Shown here one piece after another: positions 16,608 through 25,754 of a DNA stretch of 64,000 nt; position 1 is the stretch's first letter; every line of letters begins with the position of its first letter. The notes below the pieces were generated by a model. The model did no database searches and was not told the origin of the DNA. It saw only the letters and a list, made by a program, of their open reading frames with translations. The position numbers were made by a program, and so were the translations under genes. The stretch is from Xanthomonas cassavae CFBP 4642 (lineage in GTDB: Bacteria; Pseudomonadota; Gammaproteobacteria; Xanthomonadales; Xanthomonadaceae). The stretch covers positions 1,105,809-1,169,808 of the forward strand of contig NZ_CM002139.1 of assembly GCF_000454545.1 (NCBI RefSeq), read 5' to 3'.

Positions 16608-17075
16608 ATGTCGCGCAAAGTTGCCGCCCGCAAGTCACGTATCCACGGCAACGGCATGTTCGCCCTCGCCCCGCTCCGCAAGGGCGAGCGGATCATCCAG
16701 TACAAGGGCCGCCTGCGTACGCATGCCGAAGTGGATGCCGATGACACCGGCGATGTGGAGAGTGGGCACACCTTTTTGTTTACGCTCAGCGACGATTATG
16801 TTCTGGATGCCAACTACGACGGCAATGTCGCGCGTTGGATCAACCACAGCTGCAATCCCAATTGCGAAGCGGTGATCGAAGAGGCCAAGGGCGACGACCG
16901 CAGCAAGGACAAGATCTTCATCGAGGCCAAGCGCGCCATCAAACCCGGTGAAGAGCTGACCTACAACTACGGCATTACCCTGAGCGAACGGCATACGCCT
17001 CGGCTGAAGAAGATCTGGGAATGCCGTTGCGGCTCCAAGAACTGCACCGGCACGATGCTGCAGCCCAAGCGCTGA
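16608..17075 (+). CDS. SET-domain protein lysine methyltransferase
   Basis: A 155-residue protein that is essentially one SET domain plus a post-SET zinc motif. The N-terminal SRIHGNGMFA block, WINHSCNPN (78-86, the AdoMet-binding NHS-C-N-P-N), ELTYNYG with the catalytic tyrosine (near 119-121), and the post-SET cysteines C139-x-C141-x4-C146 are all present, so it should be active. SET proteins methylate lysines, and bacterial examples (chlamydiae) act on histone-like proteins. The substrate here is unknown. A lysine-rich HU protein encoded 3.3 kb downstream is a candidate by inference only. Confidence 0.9.
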   Translation: MSRKVAARKSRIHGNGMFALAPLRKGERIIQYKGRLRTHAEVDADDTGDVESGHTFLFTLSDDYVLDANYDGNVARWINHSCNPNCEAVIEEAKGDDRSKDKIFIEAKRAIKPGEELTYNYGITLSERHTPRLKKIWECRCGSKNCTGTMLQPKR

Positions 17076-17178
17076 GCATCCGCAAGCGTGTCGCGCGCTG
17101 ACGCGACGCATACATCGGTTCACGGGTGCGCAACGCCACGCTGCCTACGGTGCGGGCTTCTTTCAGTAAGGAGCCCCC

Positions 17179-17721
17179 ATGTCGTATTCGCTCTCTGGCA
17201 AGACCATCGCGGTGCTGGCCACCGATGGCTTCGAACAGTCCGAACTGCTGGAACCCAAGCGCCTGCTGGAATCCTGGGGCGCCAAGGTCGAGGTGATCGC
17301 GCCGGGCGATGCGGACAAGATCCGCGCCTGGAATCACACCGATTGGGGCCAGACGGTGGCGGTGGACCGTTCGCTGGACAAGACGATGGCGCAAGACTAC
17401 GACGCGCTGGTGCTGCCCGGCGGTGTGCTCAATCCCGATACCCTGCGCACCGACGCGCAGGCGATCAGCTTGATTCAGGCATTTGCCACAGCGAACAAGC
17501 CGGTTGCCGCGATCTGCCATGGGCCATGGCTGTTGCTTGAAAGCGACCTGGTTCGCGACCGCAATGTCACGTCGTGGCCCTCGGTCAGGACCGATCTGAG
17601 CAATGCCGGGGCGCGCTGGAAGGACGCAGAAGTGGTAGTGGACGGTCAGTTGATCACCAGCCGCAAGCCTGATGACATTCCTCCCTTCAGTGCTGCGGTT
17701 GCCCAGGCACTGACTGCGTAA
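17179..17721 (+). CDS. DJ-1/PfpI family protein (YhbO-like)
   Basis: A 180-residue class I glutamine amidotransferase-like protein. The nucleophile elbow is AICHGPW with C113-H114, and E22 in FEQSEL completes the usual triad. Such proteins have been described as proteases, deglycases or stress-protection factors, and their main activity is still argued. A good ribosome site (AAGGAG) lies 9 bases before the ATG. Confidence 0.9.
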   Translation: MSYSLSGKTIAVLATDGFEQSELLEPKRLLESWGAKVEVIAPGDADKIRAWNHTDWGQTVAVDRSLDKTMAQDYDALVLPGGVLNPDTLRTDAQAISLIQAFATANKPVAAICHGPWLLLESDLVRDRNVTSWPSVRTDLSNAGARWKDAEVVVDGQLITSRKPDDIPPFSAAVAQALTA

Positions 17722-17860
17722 AGCCGAAGTCGCAGAGGCGCTGACGGCGTAGGCATGCATCAGATGAGGGAAGGCCCGGCGCTATCGCGTCGGGTCTTCG
17801 TGTAGGCGCCGATTGCGTCGCACCTGCCGGTCTTGCCTGTGCACGCATGATGCGAGCGGC

Positions 17861-18457
17861 CTATTTTCCCGATAGCGCTGCCGCCGGCACCAGTTGCTCG
17901 ATGTTCTGGTTGAAGTTGACGGCCACGCGCCCGTTCTGGATTCCCACCGATTCCACCTGCACCGCGCCCATAGCGGCGGCGATCGCCGGGTCGATCCGGT
18001 AGATCGGTTCCTTGCGCGCATAGTCGGCCAGCCAGGTATTGAGCAGTTGACGGGTGCTGTGGTCGAGCTTCGCACCGGCGTTGGCCGGGCGGAAATCGTC
18101 GATGCTGGGTTGGTCCAGATACAAACCTTGCTTGGCAGCGTCGTAACGCAGCGCACTGGTCAAGGTGACATTGCCCACCGGCGCCGGCGCGGCGCCTGCG
18201 GTGGCAACCGCCAGGTCGAAGGCCATCTTCATCCGGTCGCCCGGCGGCAGCGACAGCGCCGGGTTGCTGACGGTCATTTCGATCAGTCCGCCGAGCGCGT
18301 CATGCGTTTGCGGGAAGCGGCCACCCAGATACTGCTGCAGATCGCTGGCCTGCATGCTGATCTGATGTCCCTGGATCCGCGGCGCCGCCCACGCGCCGCT
18401 GACAGGCAGCGCCAAGGCAAGGGCGAGCGCGGATCCGGCAAGCGAACGCAGTTTCAT
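17861..18457 (-). CDS. DUF1439 family envelope protein
   Basis: A 198-residue exported protein with a clean signal peptide (about 1-24, ending GAWAA). The body resembles DUF1439 (YceB-like) proteins, with RIQGHQISMQASDLQQYLGGRFP near the mature start. These are periplasmic or lipid-anchored proteins of unknown function with a lipid-binding-like fold. No lipobox is seen here. It stands 55 bases downstream of another small envelope gene on the same strand. Confidence 0.75.
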   Translation of the reverse strand: MKLRSLAGSALALALALPVSGAWAAPRIQGHQISMQASDLQQYLGGRFPQTHDALGGLIEMTVSNPALSLPPGDRMKMAFDLAVATAGAAPAPVGNVTLTSALRYDAAKQGLYLDQPSIDDFRPANAGAKLDHSTRQLLNTWLADYARKEPIYRIDPAIAAAMGAVQVESVGIQNGRVAVNFNQNIEQLVPAAALSGK

Positions 18458-18512
18458 CGAGTGACTCCGGCAACAGGTGAGACAACCTTAGCCCGCGTCG
18501 GTGAACCACGGG

Positions 18513-19052
18513 TTAGCGCAGTACCGGGTGCAACGTGGCCGAGTAGATTTCCAGGGTGTTGCTCCCCGCGCGCGGTTGCAGGCGATAAGCGCCAACCAGC
18601 TGCTGCGTACCGGACGCGCTGCGCACGACGATGCGCACCGGCACTTCGATCCGTCGCTGCGGGTTGTCCGGGTCCAGCAGCACCGGTGGGTCGTTGTCGA
18701 TCCGCATCGACTGGATGTCGGTCATCGCACGCAGTGCGGCGTCGTCCGGCACCGGTGGCGGACGCCCGCCTGTCCACAGTGCATCGGCATCGGAACGGGC
18801 AGCACCGGGCAGCGCGCCCAGGTAGCGTTGCACAGTGGCGCTTGCTTCGGCCAGGTCGGTGCGCGCCTGCGCAGCGACGAGCGCGTCGGCCGCAGGTGGC
18901 GCCGGTACACTGCGATCGGCCGCATCGGTCGATGGTGGTGGCGTGGCCGCCGTGGACGCGGGTGTTGCCGCATCGACCTGGTGATCTGCGCTGCGCTGAC
19001 AACTGCAGCCGGCAAGTGCGGCTAGCGATATGGCAATAGCGATCCAGCGCAT
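18513..19052 (-). CDS. Putative lipoprotein of unknown function
   Basis: A 179-residue protein. The ATG at 19052 gives a lipoprotein signal (SLAALAGC, cysteine 16). A proline/alanine-rich linker follows, then a beta-rich domain with VQRYLGALPGAARSDAD. I do not recognise the family. It lies just upstream of the DUF1439 gene and could be cotranscribed with it. Confidence 0.7.
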   Translation of the reverse strand: MRWIAIAISLAALAGCSCQRSADHQVDAATPASTAATPPPSTDAADRSVPAPPAADALVAAQARTDLAEASATVQRYLGALPGAARSDADALWTGGRPPPVPDDAALRAMTDIQSMRIDNDPPVLLDPDNPQRRIEVPVRIVVRSASGTQQLVGAYRLQPRAGSNTLEIYSATLHPVLR

Positions 19053-19110
19053 GGCGCCTCTCCGTCCCCGAAGCGCGCAGTGTAACGGTGCCATGCAGCC
19101 AGCTGTGCGC

Positions 19111-19413
19111 TTATGGCCCGGGGTGCACGCGTTGCAGGCGCTCCAGCAGCAACTGGAGCCTGGGCCGCAACGCGTCCAGCGCGTCGCTGGGCTGCGCGCG
19201 CGGGCGCGCGGCCAGATCTTCCAGCAGTTGCGAGCCCACCGTCAGTGCAGCGCACTCATCGCTGCTGAGGTCGCGGCGCAGGTGCAATTCCTCGAGCAGG
19301 CGCATCCAGTCGGCGCGCGAGCGCTGTTCGAACTCGATGGTACAGCGGTCGTCGCAGGGGCGGCCGTCGTTTTCGATGGGCGTGACCGTGATGCGATAGC
19401 GTTTTCGGGACAT
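19111..19413 (-). CDS. DUF3861-like small protein
   Basis: A 100-residue protein starting MSRKRYRITVTPI. The opening K-R-Y-R-I-T-V-x-P strand and the length fit DUF3861, a family of unknown function. No signal or membrane segment is visible. The longer in-frame ATG at 19446 lacks conservation-like sequence, so I prefer 19413. Confidence 0.6.
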   Translation of the reverse strand: MSRKRYRITVTPIENDGRPCDDRCTIEFEQRSRADWMRLLEELHLRRDLSSDECAALTVGSQLLEDLAARPRAQPSDALDALRPRLQLLLERLQRVHPGP

Positions 19414-19503
19414 GGTGGTCGCGCCGCTTCGGGAGATGACCACCATAGGCGCAGCCCGCGACGCGCTCGATAGGGCCGGCCATGACGCAGTGTTCCAGCG
19501 TGC

Positions 19504-20088
19504 TCAGTCGGCCGGCGAAGGCGCAGTGGTACGTAGCAGCGGCAGCGGATCATACGCACCGTTGCGCCCATACACACCATAGTGCAGATGCGGCGGCGTG
19601 CCGCGCGCATTGCCGGTGGTGCCGACCATTCCCAGCGGCGTGCCGGGCTCGACCACATCGCCTACCGCCAGGCCAGCCGCCCAGTCGTCCAGGTGCGCGT
19701 AATAATGCCGTTCCATCGCCGGACCGAGCACCCAGACCTGCTTGCCGCCCAGGCCGCGATCGCGGATCGCGCTGACCACGCCACGCGTCGCCGCCACCAC
19801 CGGTGTGCCGCGCGGCGCGAAGATGTCGACCCCGGCGTGGGTGCGGTCGCGTCCCCGTGGCGCGCCGAAGGTGTCGGCGATCTGCCGGGCACGCACGTTG
19901 TGCACCGGAATCCGCAGCGCCTGCGGTGCCGGCATCTGCGATAGTTCCCAGGTGGTGCGGAGTCGGTCGGCCACCGGCAGCTGCCAGGCCCAGCGCGCAC
20001 CGACCGTCAGGACGCACAGCGCCGCGATCCAGAGCAGACGGCGGCGAAGCCGGCGTGCGGGGCTTGATGTCGGAGGGGCAGGGGCCAC
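19504..20088 (-). CDS. M23 family metallopeptidase
   Basis: A 194-residue protein with an N-terminal membrane anchor or signal (about 15-34) and a LytM/M23 domain. The zinc motifs are present: H-x3-D (THAGVDIFAP) and H-L-H (PPHLHYGVY). It therefore looks catalytically competent as a peptidoglycan endopeptidase acting in the periplasm. The start is GTG at 20088. Confidence 0.88.
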   Translation of the reverse strand: MAPAPPTSSPARRLRRRLLWIAALCVLTVGARWAWQLPVADRLRTTWELSQMPAPQALRIPVHNVRARQIADTFGAPRGRDRTHAGVDIFAPRGTPVVAATRGVVSAIRDRGLGGKQVWVLGPAMERHYYAHLDDWAAGLAVGDVVEPGTPLGMVGTTGNARGTPPHLHYGVYGRNGAYDPLPLLRTTAPSPAD

Positions 20089-20170
20089 GGACGATGGTGT
20101 TTGTGGGGACGCCGGTCAGGGTAGGCGAGCGGTGATGAGTGGCATGTGGTGCGGCGCTGCCATGACGTTT

Positions 20171-20297
20171 AGAGCAGCTCACAACACTACTGCGCTCACC
20201 GCCAGGCAGGCGCGGCCGGTGCTCGGTGCGGCATGTGCCACGCGTACACTCCGGTTCCTCCATGCCGTCCGCACCCACCTGACGACCGCTCGCTACG
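20171..20297 (-). repeat. Dispersed ~130-bp repeat, copy B
   Basis: Read on the minus strand it runs from CGTAGCGAGCGGTCGTCAG through GGAACCGGAGTGTACG and GAGCACCGGCCGCG to GTTGTGAGCTGCTCT. It matches copies A and C block by block, and shares the GAGCACCGGCCGCG block with copy D. It lies between the M23 gene and the HU terminator. Confidence 0.7.
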
Positions 20298-20324
20298 GGT
20301 TGGTAGCCGCTCTTGGAACTGCGC

Positions 20325-20350
20325 AAAAAAAAGACGGCCCGAAGGCCGTC
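20325..20350 (-). terminator. Rho-independent terminator of the HU gene
   Basis: On the minus strand GACGGCC-TTCG-GGCCGTC (a 7-bp stem, 20333-20350) is followed by eight T (20325-20332), just after the HU gene. Confidence 0.9.
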
Positions 20351-20375
20351 TCGATGACACCGGATGCGCGCTCGA

Positions 20376-20795
20376 TCAGAGCGCGGCGTCCTTCAGCTTC
20401 TTCAGGGGGCGAACCTTGACCTTGCGGGTTGCGGCCTTGGCAGCGAAGATCTGCTCTTCCTTGGTGAAGGGGTTGATGCCCTTGCGCTTCGGCTTGGCCG
20501 GCACGTTGACCGAGGTGATCTTCAGCATGCCGGGCAGGGTGAAGCTGCCGACGCCTTTCTTATTCAACGAGGAATGCGCAGCGGCTTCCAGCGACGTCAG
20601 CACGGCGCGGACGTCCTTCGGAGCCAGCTGGGTGGATTCGGCGATGTGCGCGACCAGGCCGGTCTTGCTCAGGGCTTCCTTGATCGGCTTCGGCGCGGCC
20701 GACGTAGCGGCCTTGGCCGGCTTTGCGGTCTTGGTGGCGGCGACCTTTTTCACTGCCTTCTTGGGGGCAGCCTTCTTAGCGGCGGTTTTTGCCAT
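20376..20795 (-). CDS. HU-family DNA-binding protein with a lysine/alanine-rich tail
   Basis: A 139-residue nucleoid protein. Residues about 1-35 form a basic tail of repeated A-A-K-K/A-P-K-K units (MAKTAAKKAAPKKAVKK), similar in composition to eukaryotic histone H1 tails. The HU/IHF fold follows, with a recognisable arm (GINPFTKEEQIF) and flank (KVRPLKKLKDAAL). Ordinary HU proteins are about 90 residues, so the tail is an addition at the N terminus. A strong terminator follows. The lysine-rich tail could be a substrate for modification. Confidence 0.93.
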   Translation of the reverse strand: MAKTAAKKAAPKKAVKKVAATKTAKPAKAATSAAPKPIKEALSKTGLVAHIAESTQLAPKDVRAVLTSLEAAAHSSLNKKGVGSFTLPGMLKITSVNVPAKPKRKGINPFTKEEQIFAAKAATRKVKVRPLKKLKDAAL

Positions 20796-21359
20796 GAGTT
20801 ATGCGTTCCGTATTCGTTGGTGGTGTTGGGTCTGCCGACCCGGTCGGCAACGCGAAATGTAGGGCAACTGCTGCGCGTCGCCAATAGGTAAACGATGAAA
20901 CAGCCGAAAAAAAGCGTCTTTCGACCGGGATTCGTTCACCAGCGGCGCAGAACGCGTGCAAAACAGCGTGCCCAACACGCGCGGTGCGCAGGTCTGCGTC
21001 GCATCTGACGCAAAGCAGCAGGCGGGTTGCGCGAGCATGCACGCGTGAGCGCGGATGCTCGCAGGCGTAGGACACGATGTCGGTGCACGCGCCTTAATGG
21101 GCGATGGCAATGCCGCGCCAGGACGTTGCCGACGCGGCATTGATTGGCATCGATTGCATTGTCCGCATGCGAGGTCTGTAGGGGGGGCACTGCAGTTCGG
21201 TGGCGGCATCGCGCCATTGCCTGCGAGCCCGCATCGCGCCCAGGCTCTGCTTCCCAGGAGCGCGGCCGACCGATGCTTGCTCTGGGGGCAGCGCGTTGCT
21301 GCGCGTTTGCATCGATCGCACGCCTTGCAACCGCAGGTCGTACAGCCAGCACAGCTCGC
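20796..21359. other. Intergenic region upstream of the HU gene
   Basis: These 564 bases between the HU and proC genes contain several open frames, none with recognisable protein features or a clear ribosome site. Part of it must hold the HU promoter, and the remainder is unexplained. Confidence 0.4.
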
Positions 21360-22211
21360 CTAATCGTTGGCAGCTGACAGGCTGCGGCCGCGTTCGGTGG
21401 CGGCGGCAATGGCCTGTGCGGTCAGCGCTTCGAAACCACCGGCTTGAAATGTCTCGATAGCCGCCTGCGTGGTGCCGTTGGGCGAGGTCACCCGACGGCG
21501 CAGCACCTCGGGTGCCTCGCCCGATTCGGTGAGCATGCGCGATGCACCCAGCAGAGTCTGCAGAACCAGCGTGCGGGCGGTGTCGGCCGGCAGTCCCTGC
21601 GCCTGTGCCGCCGCGTCCATCGCTTCGGCCAACAGGAACACGTAGGCCGGCCCGCTGCCGGAAACGGCCGTCACCGCGTCCATCTGTGTCTCCTCGTCGA
21701 TCCACACGGTGACGCCGGCACTCTGCAGCAACTGGGTCGCCTGCGCGCGCTGGGTCTGGGAGACGCGTGCAGTGGCGTACAGGCCGGTGACGCCGGCACC
21801 GAGCAGGGCAGGGGTATTGGGCATTGCGCGGACCACGGCCACCTCGCCGCCGCACCAGCGCTGCAACTGCGTTGCGGTGATACCAGCCGCAATCGAGACC
21901 AGCAGCGGCTGCCGGGCTTGGGCGAGATCGGCCAGCTGTGCGCAAACCGACGGCATCACCTGCGGCTTGACCGCCAGCACCCACGTCTGCGCGCCATCGG
22001 CGGCCTCGTATGCGTTGTCCAGCGTCTCCACGCCAAAATCGCGCGACAGCGCCGCGCGCAGGTCGGCAACTGGCTCGGCGACACGGATGCGGGCAGCCGG
22101 CACACCCTGCCGTATCAGTCCGGCGATCAGGCTGCGCGCCATGTTGCCGCCGCCGATGAAGGCGATGGAGCCGGCGTTGACGGACGACGCAGACGCGGAA
22201 GGCAGGGTCAT
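21360..22211 (-). CDS. proC: Pyrroline-5-carboxylate reductase
   Basis: A 283-residue enzyme for the last step of proline synthesis (NAD(P)H reduction of pyrroline-5-carboxylate). The N-terminal Rossmann motif is IAFIGGGNMA, VLAVKPQ is present, and the C-terminal domain carries the family signature V-T-S-P-N-G-T-T-Q-A-A-I. It lies downstream of the YggS gene on the same strand, the usual arrangement beside pilT in gammaproteobacteria. Confidence 0.95.
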   Translation of the reverse strand: MTLPSASASSVNAGSIAFIGGGNMARSLIAGLIRQGVPAARIRVAEPVADLRAALSRDFGVETLDNAYEAADGAQTWVLAVKPQVMPSVCAQLADLAQARQPLLVSIAAGITATQLQRWCGGEVAVVRAMPNTPALLGAGVTGLYATARVSQTQRAQATQLLQSAGVTVWIDEETQMDAVTAVSGSGPAYVFLLAEAMDAAAQAQGLPADTARTLVLQTLLGASRMLTESGEAPEVLRRRVTSPNGTTQAAIETFQAGGFEALTAQAIAAATERGRSLSAAND

Positions 22212-22263
22212 TGGAAGCTCCAGTAAGCAAGAATGGGTTGTGCGCGCGTGCGCGCAACGCGGA

Positions 22264-22971
22264 TCAGGCAGGTGCGTCGGGTGCGGGCGCGCGCGCGCCG
22301 AATAGCGCCGTGCCCACCCGCACCATGGTGGCGCCGGCCGCGATCGCTTCGGCGAAATCCGAGCTCATGCCCATCGACAAGGTGTCCACCTGCGCGAAGC
22401 GCTGCTGCAGCTGTTCGAAGAGCGTCTGCATGCGGGTAAACGCTTCTGCGCGCCGCGCCGCTTCCGGAAGCGGCGCGGGGATGGCCATCAATCCACGCAG
22501 GCGCAATGTGGGCTGCAGTGCGATGGCGTCGGCCAGCGCGTCGATCGCCTCCGGCGTGCAGCCGTGTTTGCTGTGCTCATCGTCGATGTTGACCTGGATC
22601 AGCACATTCAATGGTGCGCGGTCGTCCGGGCGATGGCGCGCGAGCAGTGGAATCAGTTTGGGGCGGTCCACTGTCTGCACCCAGTCGAAGCACCGGCTGG
22701 CCAGCTCGGCCTTGTTGGATTGCAGGTGGCCGATCAGGTGCCATTCCAGTTTCAGTGCGCGGAGCGTGGCGACCTTGGTCCCGGCTTCCTGCACGTAGTT
22801 TTCGCCGAATGCGCGCTGTCCCTGCGCGGCCAGCGCGGCGATGGCCTCGGCAGGCTTGGTCTTGGAGACCGCCAGCAGGCGGACGTCGCCGCGGGCATGC
22901 TGGGCTGCCGCGGCCTGGATGGCATCGAGAATCTGCTGCAGCGACGAAACCGGCACGGGGACATCCAGCAA
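22264..22971 (-). CDS. yggS: YggS-family PLP-binding protein
   Basis: A 235-residue single-domain PLP protein (alanine racemase N-terminal fold). The cofactor lysine is K37 in LLAVSKTKP, and the C-terminal phosphate-binding part is LSMGMSSDFAEAI. YggS/PLPBP proteins maintain vitamin B6 balance and have no known enzyme activity. It is upstream of proC by 52 bases and divergent from pilT. Confidence 0.93.
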   Translation of the reverse strand: MLDVPVPVSSLQQILDAIQAAAAQHARGDVRLLAVSKTKPAEAIAALAAQGQRAFGENYVQEAGTKVATLRALKLEWHLIGHLQSNKAELASRCFDWVQTVDRPKLIPLLARHRPDDRAPLNVLIQVNIDDEHSKHGCTPEAIDALADAIALQPTLRLRGLMAIPAPLPEAARRAEAFTRMQTLFEQLQQRFAQVDTLSMGMSSDFAEAIAAGATMVRVGTALFGARAPAPDAPA

Positions 22972-23293
22972 AGGCGGGGCGCTAGTGTGCCGCTGCCGGT
23001 GACGGGCTTCCAGCGCACAGCGTCCGGCCGCCTATATAAAGGAGGTGACTAGGTGCGCAGACGGGGCAGGTGGAAGGTTTGCGCACATGTACGGCTGTTG
23101 CCGGCTGCCTTCGGCGGCGCCAGGTCCGGATACGGGCAGGCACCATGCCGCCCATGCCCGGAAAACAACGCCTTCAGCCCTGCACCGGTCTGCCGGCCTG
23201 AACCGGCGTCCGGCCGCTTCCCGCGCGCTGCCAGAACGCTATACTGCCGGCCGGGGAGTACCTTCCAATCGCAGCCTAGGGGAAAAGCAGCGC
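22972..23293. promoter_or_regulatory. yggS-pilT divergent intergenic region
   Basis: This 322-base gap between divergent genes contains TATATA (23033-23038) directly followed by AAAGGAGGTGA (23038-23048), a full-length Shine-Dalgarno sequence, and a GTG at 23053. TATACT (23240-23245) is a candidate -10 box for pilT, about 50 bases before its start. Confidence 0.45.
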
Positions 23294-24331
23294 ATGGATA
23301 TCGCTGAACTGTTGGCGTTTTCTGTCAAGAACAAGGCATCGGACCTGCACCTGTCTGCAGGGCTGCCGCCGATGATCCGTGTCGATGGCGATGTCCGTCG
23401 CATCAATATTCCGGCGCTGGACCACAAGCAGGTGCACGCGCTGGTGTACGACATCATGTCGGACAAGCAGCGGCGCGACTACGAGGAATTCCTCGAGGTC
23501 GATTTCTCGTTCGAGATTCCCTCGCTGGCACGCTTCCGCGTCAATGCGTTCAACCAGAACCGCGGCGCCGGTGCGGTGTTCCGTACCATTCCCTCCGAAG
23601 TGCTGACGCTGGAAGACCTGGGCTGCCCGCCGATCTTCCGCCAGTTGATCGACCAGCCGCAGGGCCTGATCCTGGTCACCGGCCCGACCGGTTCGGGCAA
23701 GTCGACCACGCTGGCCGGCATGATCGACTACATCAACAAGAACGAATACGGCCACATCCTCACCGTCGAGGATCCGATCGAATTCGTGCACACCTCGCAG
23801 AAGTGCCTGATCAACCAGCGCGAAGTGCACCGCGACACGCACGGCTTCAACGAAGCGCTGCGCTCGGCACTGCGCGAGGACCCGGACATCATCCTCGTCG
23901 GCGAATTGCGCGACCTGGAGACCATCCGTCTGGCGCTCACCGCCGCGGAAACCGGCCACCTGGTGTTCGGCACCCTGCACACCAGCTCGGCCGCCAAGAC
24001 CATCGATCGCATCATCGACGTGTTCCCGGCCGGCGAAAAGCCGATGGTGCGCTCGATGCTGTCCGAGTCGCTGCGCGCGGTGATTTCGCAGGCGCTGTTG
24101 AAAAAGGTCGGCGGCGGACGCACCGCGGCCTGGGAAATCATGGTCGGCACCCCGGCCATCCGCAACCTGATCCGCGAGGACAAGGTGGCGCAGATGTATT
24201 CCTCGATCCAGACCGGCCAGCAATACGGCATGCAGACCCTGGACCAGCATCTGCAGGACCTGGTCAAGCGCAGCCTGATCACGCGCAACCAGGCGCGCGA
24301 ATACGCCAAGGACAAGCGGATATTCGAGTAG
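23294..24331 (+). CDS. pilT: Type IV pilus retraction ATPase PilT
   Basis: A 345-residue hexameric ATPase that retracts type IV pili for twitching motility. Walker A is GPTGSGKST (130-138), Walker B lies in DPDIILVGELRD, the His box is TGHLVFGTLHT, and a PilT-typical AIRNLIRE motif is near the C terminus. I chose the ATG at 23294, where the conserved MDIAELLAFS begins; the open frame continues upstream. pilU follows after a repeat-bearing gap. Confidence 0.97.
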   Translation: MDIAELLAFSVKNKASDLHLSAGLPPMIRVDGDVRRINIPALDHKQVHALVYDIMSDKQRRDYEEFLEVDFSFEIPSLARFRVNAFNQNRGAGAVFRTIPSEVLTLEDLGCPPIFRQLIDQPQGLILVTGPTGSGKSTTLAGMIDYINKNEYGHILTVEDPIEFVHTSQKCLINQREVHRDTHGFNEALRSALREDPDIILVGELRDLETIRLALTAAETGHLVFGTLHTSSAAKTIDRIIDVFPAGEKPMVRSMLSESLRAVISQALLKKVGGGRTAAWEIMVGTPAIRNLIREDKVAQMYSSIQTGQQYGMQTLDQHLQDLVKRSLITRNQAREYAKDKRIFE

Positions 24332-24443
24332 CCGGGATTCGGGATTCGGGATTGGGGATTCGCAACGGCGGCTCCCTGACCGGACCCCGCTCTTGCGAAT
24401 CCCGAATCTCCCATCCCGAATCCCTGCTCCCGAGGAGCACGCC
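24332..24443. repeat. Inverted GGGATTC tract between pilT and pilU
   Basis: Tandem GGGATTC copies (about 24333-24362, ending GGGATTCGCAA) are mirrored by TTGCGAATCCCGAATC (from 24395) and further GAATCC copies to 24422. The arms can pair over roughly 30 bases. The pilU ribosome site CGAGGAGC follows at once. Confidence 0.75.
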
Positions 24444-25574
24444 ATGAGCACCATCGACTTCACCTCCTTCCTCAAGCTGATGGCGCATCAGAAGGCGTCG
24501 GATCTGTTCATCACCTCCGGCATGCCGCCGGCGATCAAGGTGCATGGCAAGATCAGCCCGATCACGCAGACACCGTTGACCGCGCAGCAGAGTCGCGACC
24601 TGGTGCTGAACGTGATGACGCCCTCGCAGCGCGAGGAGTTCGAAAAGACCCACGAGTGCAACTTCGCCATCGGCGTGTCCGGGGTCGGGCGTTTCCGTGT
24701 CAGCTGCTTCTACCAGCGCAACCAGGTGGGCATGGTGCTGCGCCGGATCGAGACGCGCATTCCCACCGTGGAAGAACTGAGCCTGCCGCCGGTGATCAAG
24801 ACGCTGGCGATGACCAAGCGCGGCATCATCATCTTCGTCGGCGCCACCGGTACCGGTAAATCGACCTCGCTGGCGGCAATGATCGGCTACCGCAACCAGA
24901 ATTCCACCGGGCACATCATCACCATCGAGGACCCGATCGAATTCGTGCACAAGCACGAAGGCTGCATCATCACCCAGCGCGAAGTCGGCATCGATACCGA
25001 CAGCTGGGAGAATGCGCTGAAGAACACCCTGCGCCAGGCGCCGGACGTGATCATGATCGGCGAAGTGCGCACCCGCGAAGGCATGGACCACGCCATCGCC
25101 TTCGCCGAAACCGGCCACCTGGTGCTGTGCACGCTGCACGCCAACAACGCCAACCAGGCGATGGACCGCATCATCAACTTCTTCCCGGAAGACCGCCGCA
25201 ACCAGCTGCTGATGGATCTGTCGCTGAACCTCAAGGGCGTGGTCGCGCAGCAGCTGATTCCGACGCCGGACGGGCGCGGCCGCCGCGTGGCGATGGAAAT
25301 CATGCTGGGCACGCCGCTGGTGCAGGACTACATCCGCGACGGCGAGATCCACAAGCTCAAGGAGATCATGAAGGAGTCCACCAACCTGGGCATGCGCACC
25401 TTCGATCAGAGCCTGTTCGAGCTCTACCAGGCCGGTGAAATCAGCTACGAAGACGCGCTGCGCTACGCCGACTCGCAGAACGAAGTGCGTCTGCGCATCA
25501 AGCTCTCTCAAGGTGGCGATGCCAAGACCCTGGCACAGGGGCTGGATGGCGTGGAGATTGCCGAGGTTCGCTGA
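24444..25574 (+). CDS. pilU: PilT-like twitching ATPase PilU
   Basis: A 376-residue PilT paralogue with GATGTGKST (133-141), APDVIMIGEVRTREGMD and TGHLVLCTLHANN. PilU is an accessory retraction motor that works with PilT when force is needed. The start at 24444 follows a good ribosome site. The C terminus is extended by about 30 residues relative to PilT, as usual for PilU. Confidence 0.95.
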   Translation: MSTIDFTSFLKLMAHQKASDLFITSGMPPAIKVHGKISPITQTPLTAQQSRDLVLNVMTPSQREEFEKTHECNFAIGVSGVGRFRVSCFYQRNQVGMVLRRIETRIPTVEELSLPPVIKTLAMTKRGIIIFVGATGTGKSTSLAAMIGYRNQNSTGHIITIEDPIEFVHKHEGCIITQREVGIDTDSWENALKNTLRQAPDVIMIGEVRTREGMDHAIAFAETGHLVLCTLHANNANQAMDRIINFFPEDRRNQLLMDLSLNLKGVVAQQLIPTPDGRGRRVAMEIMLGTPLVQDYIRDGEIHKLKEIMKESTNLGMRTFDQSLFELYQAGEISYEDALRYADSQNEVRLRIKLSQGGDAKTLAQGLDGVEIAEVR

Positions 25575-25754
25575 GGCCCGCAACTGGGGACGCCGGCAGG
25601 CGCCGCAGTCGAGCCAGCGCGGGCAAAGAGGATCTCTGCTGCAGCGTCGAACGTATGGCGCGGCAGTGCCCGCCGGATGACCATTGCGGTTACAGATGTA
25701 ACCGCACCAGCCGATAGTGTCTAATATCGCACCCCACTGCAGTTCCCCACGCCT

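Noticed and set aside
20799..21209. A Cys-rich small protein upstream of the HU gene
   Set aside because: No clear ribosome site, and cysteines are spread without a known metal-binding spacing.
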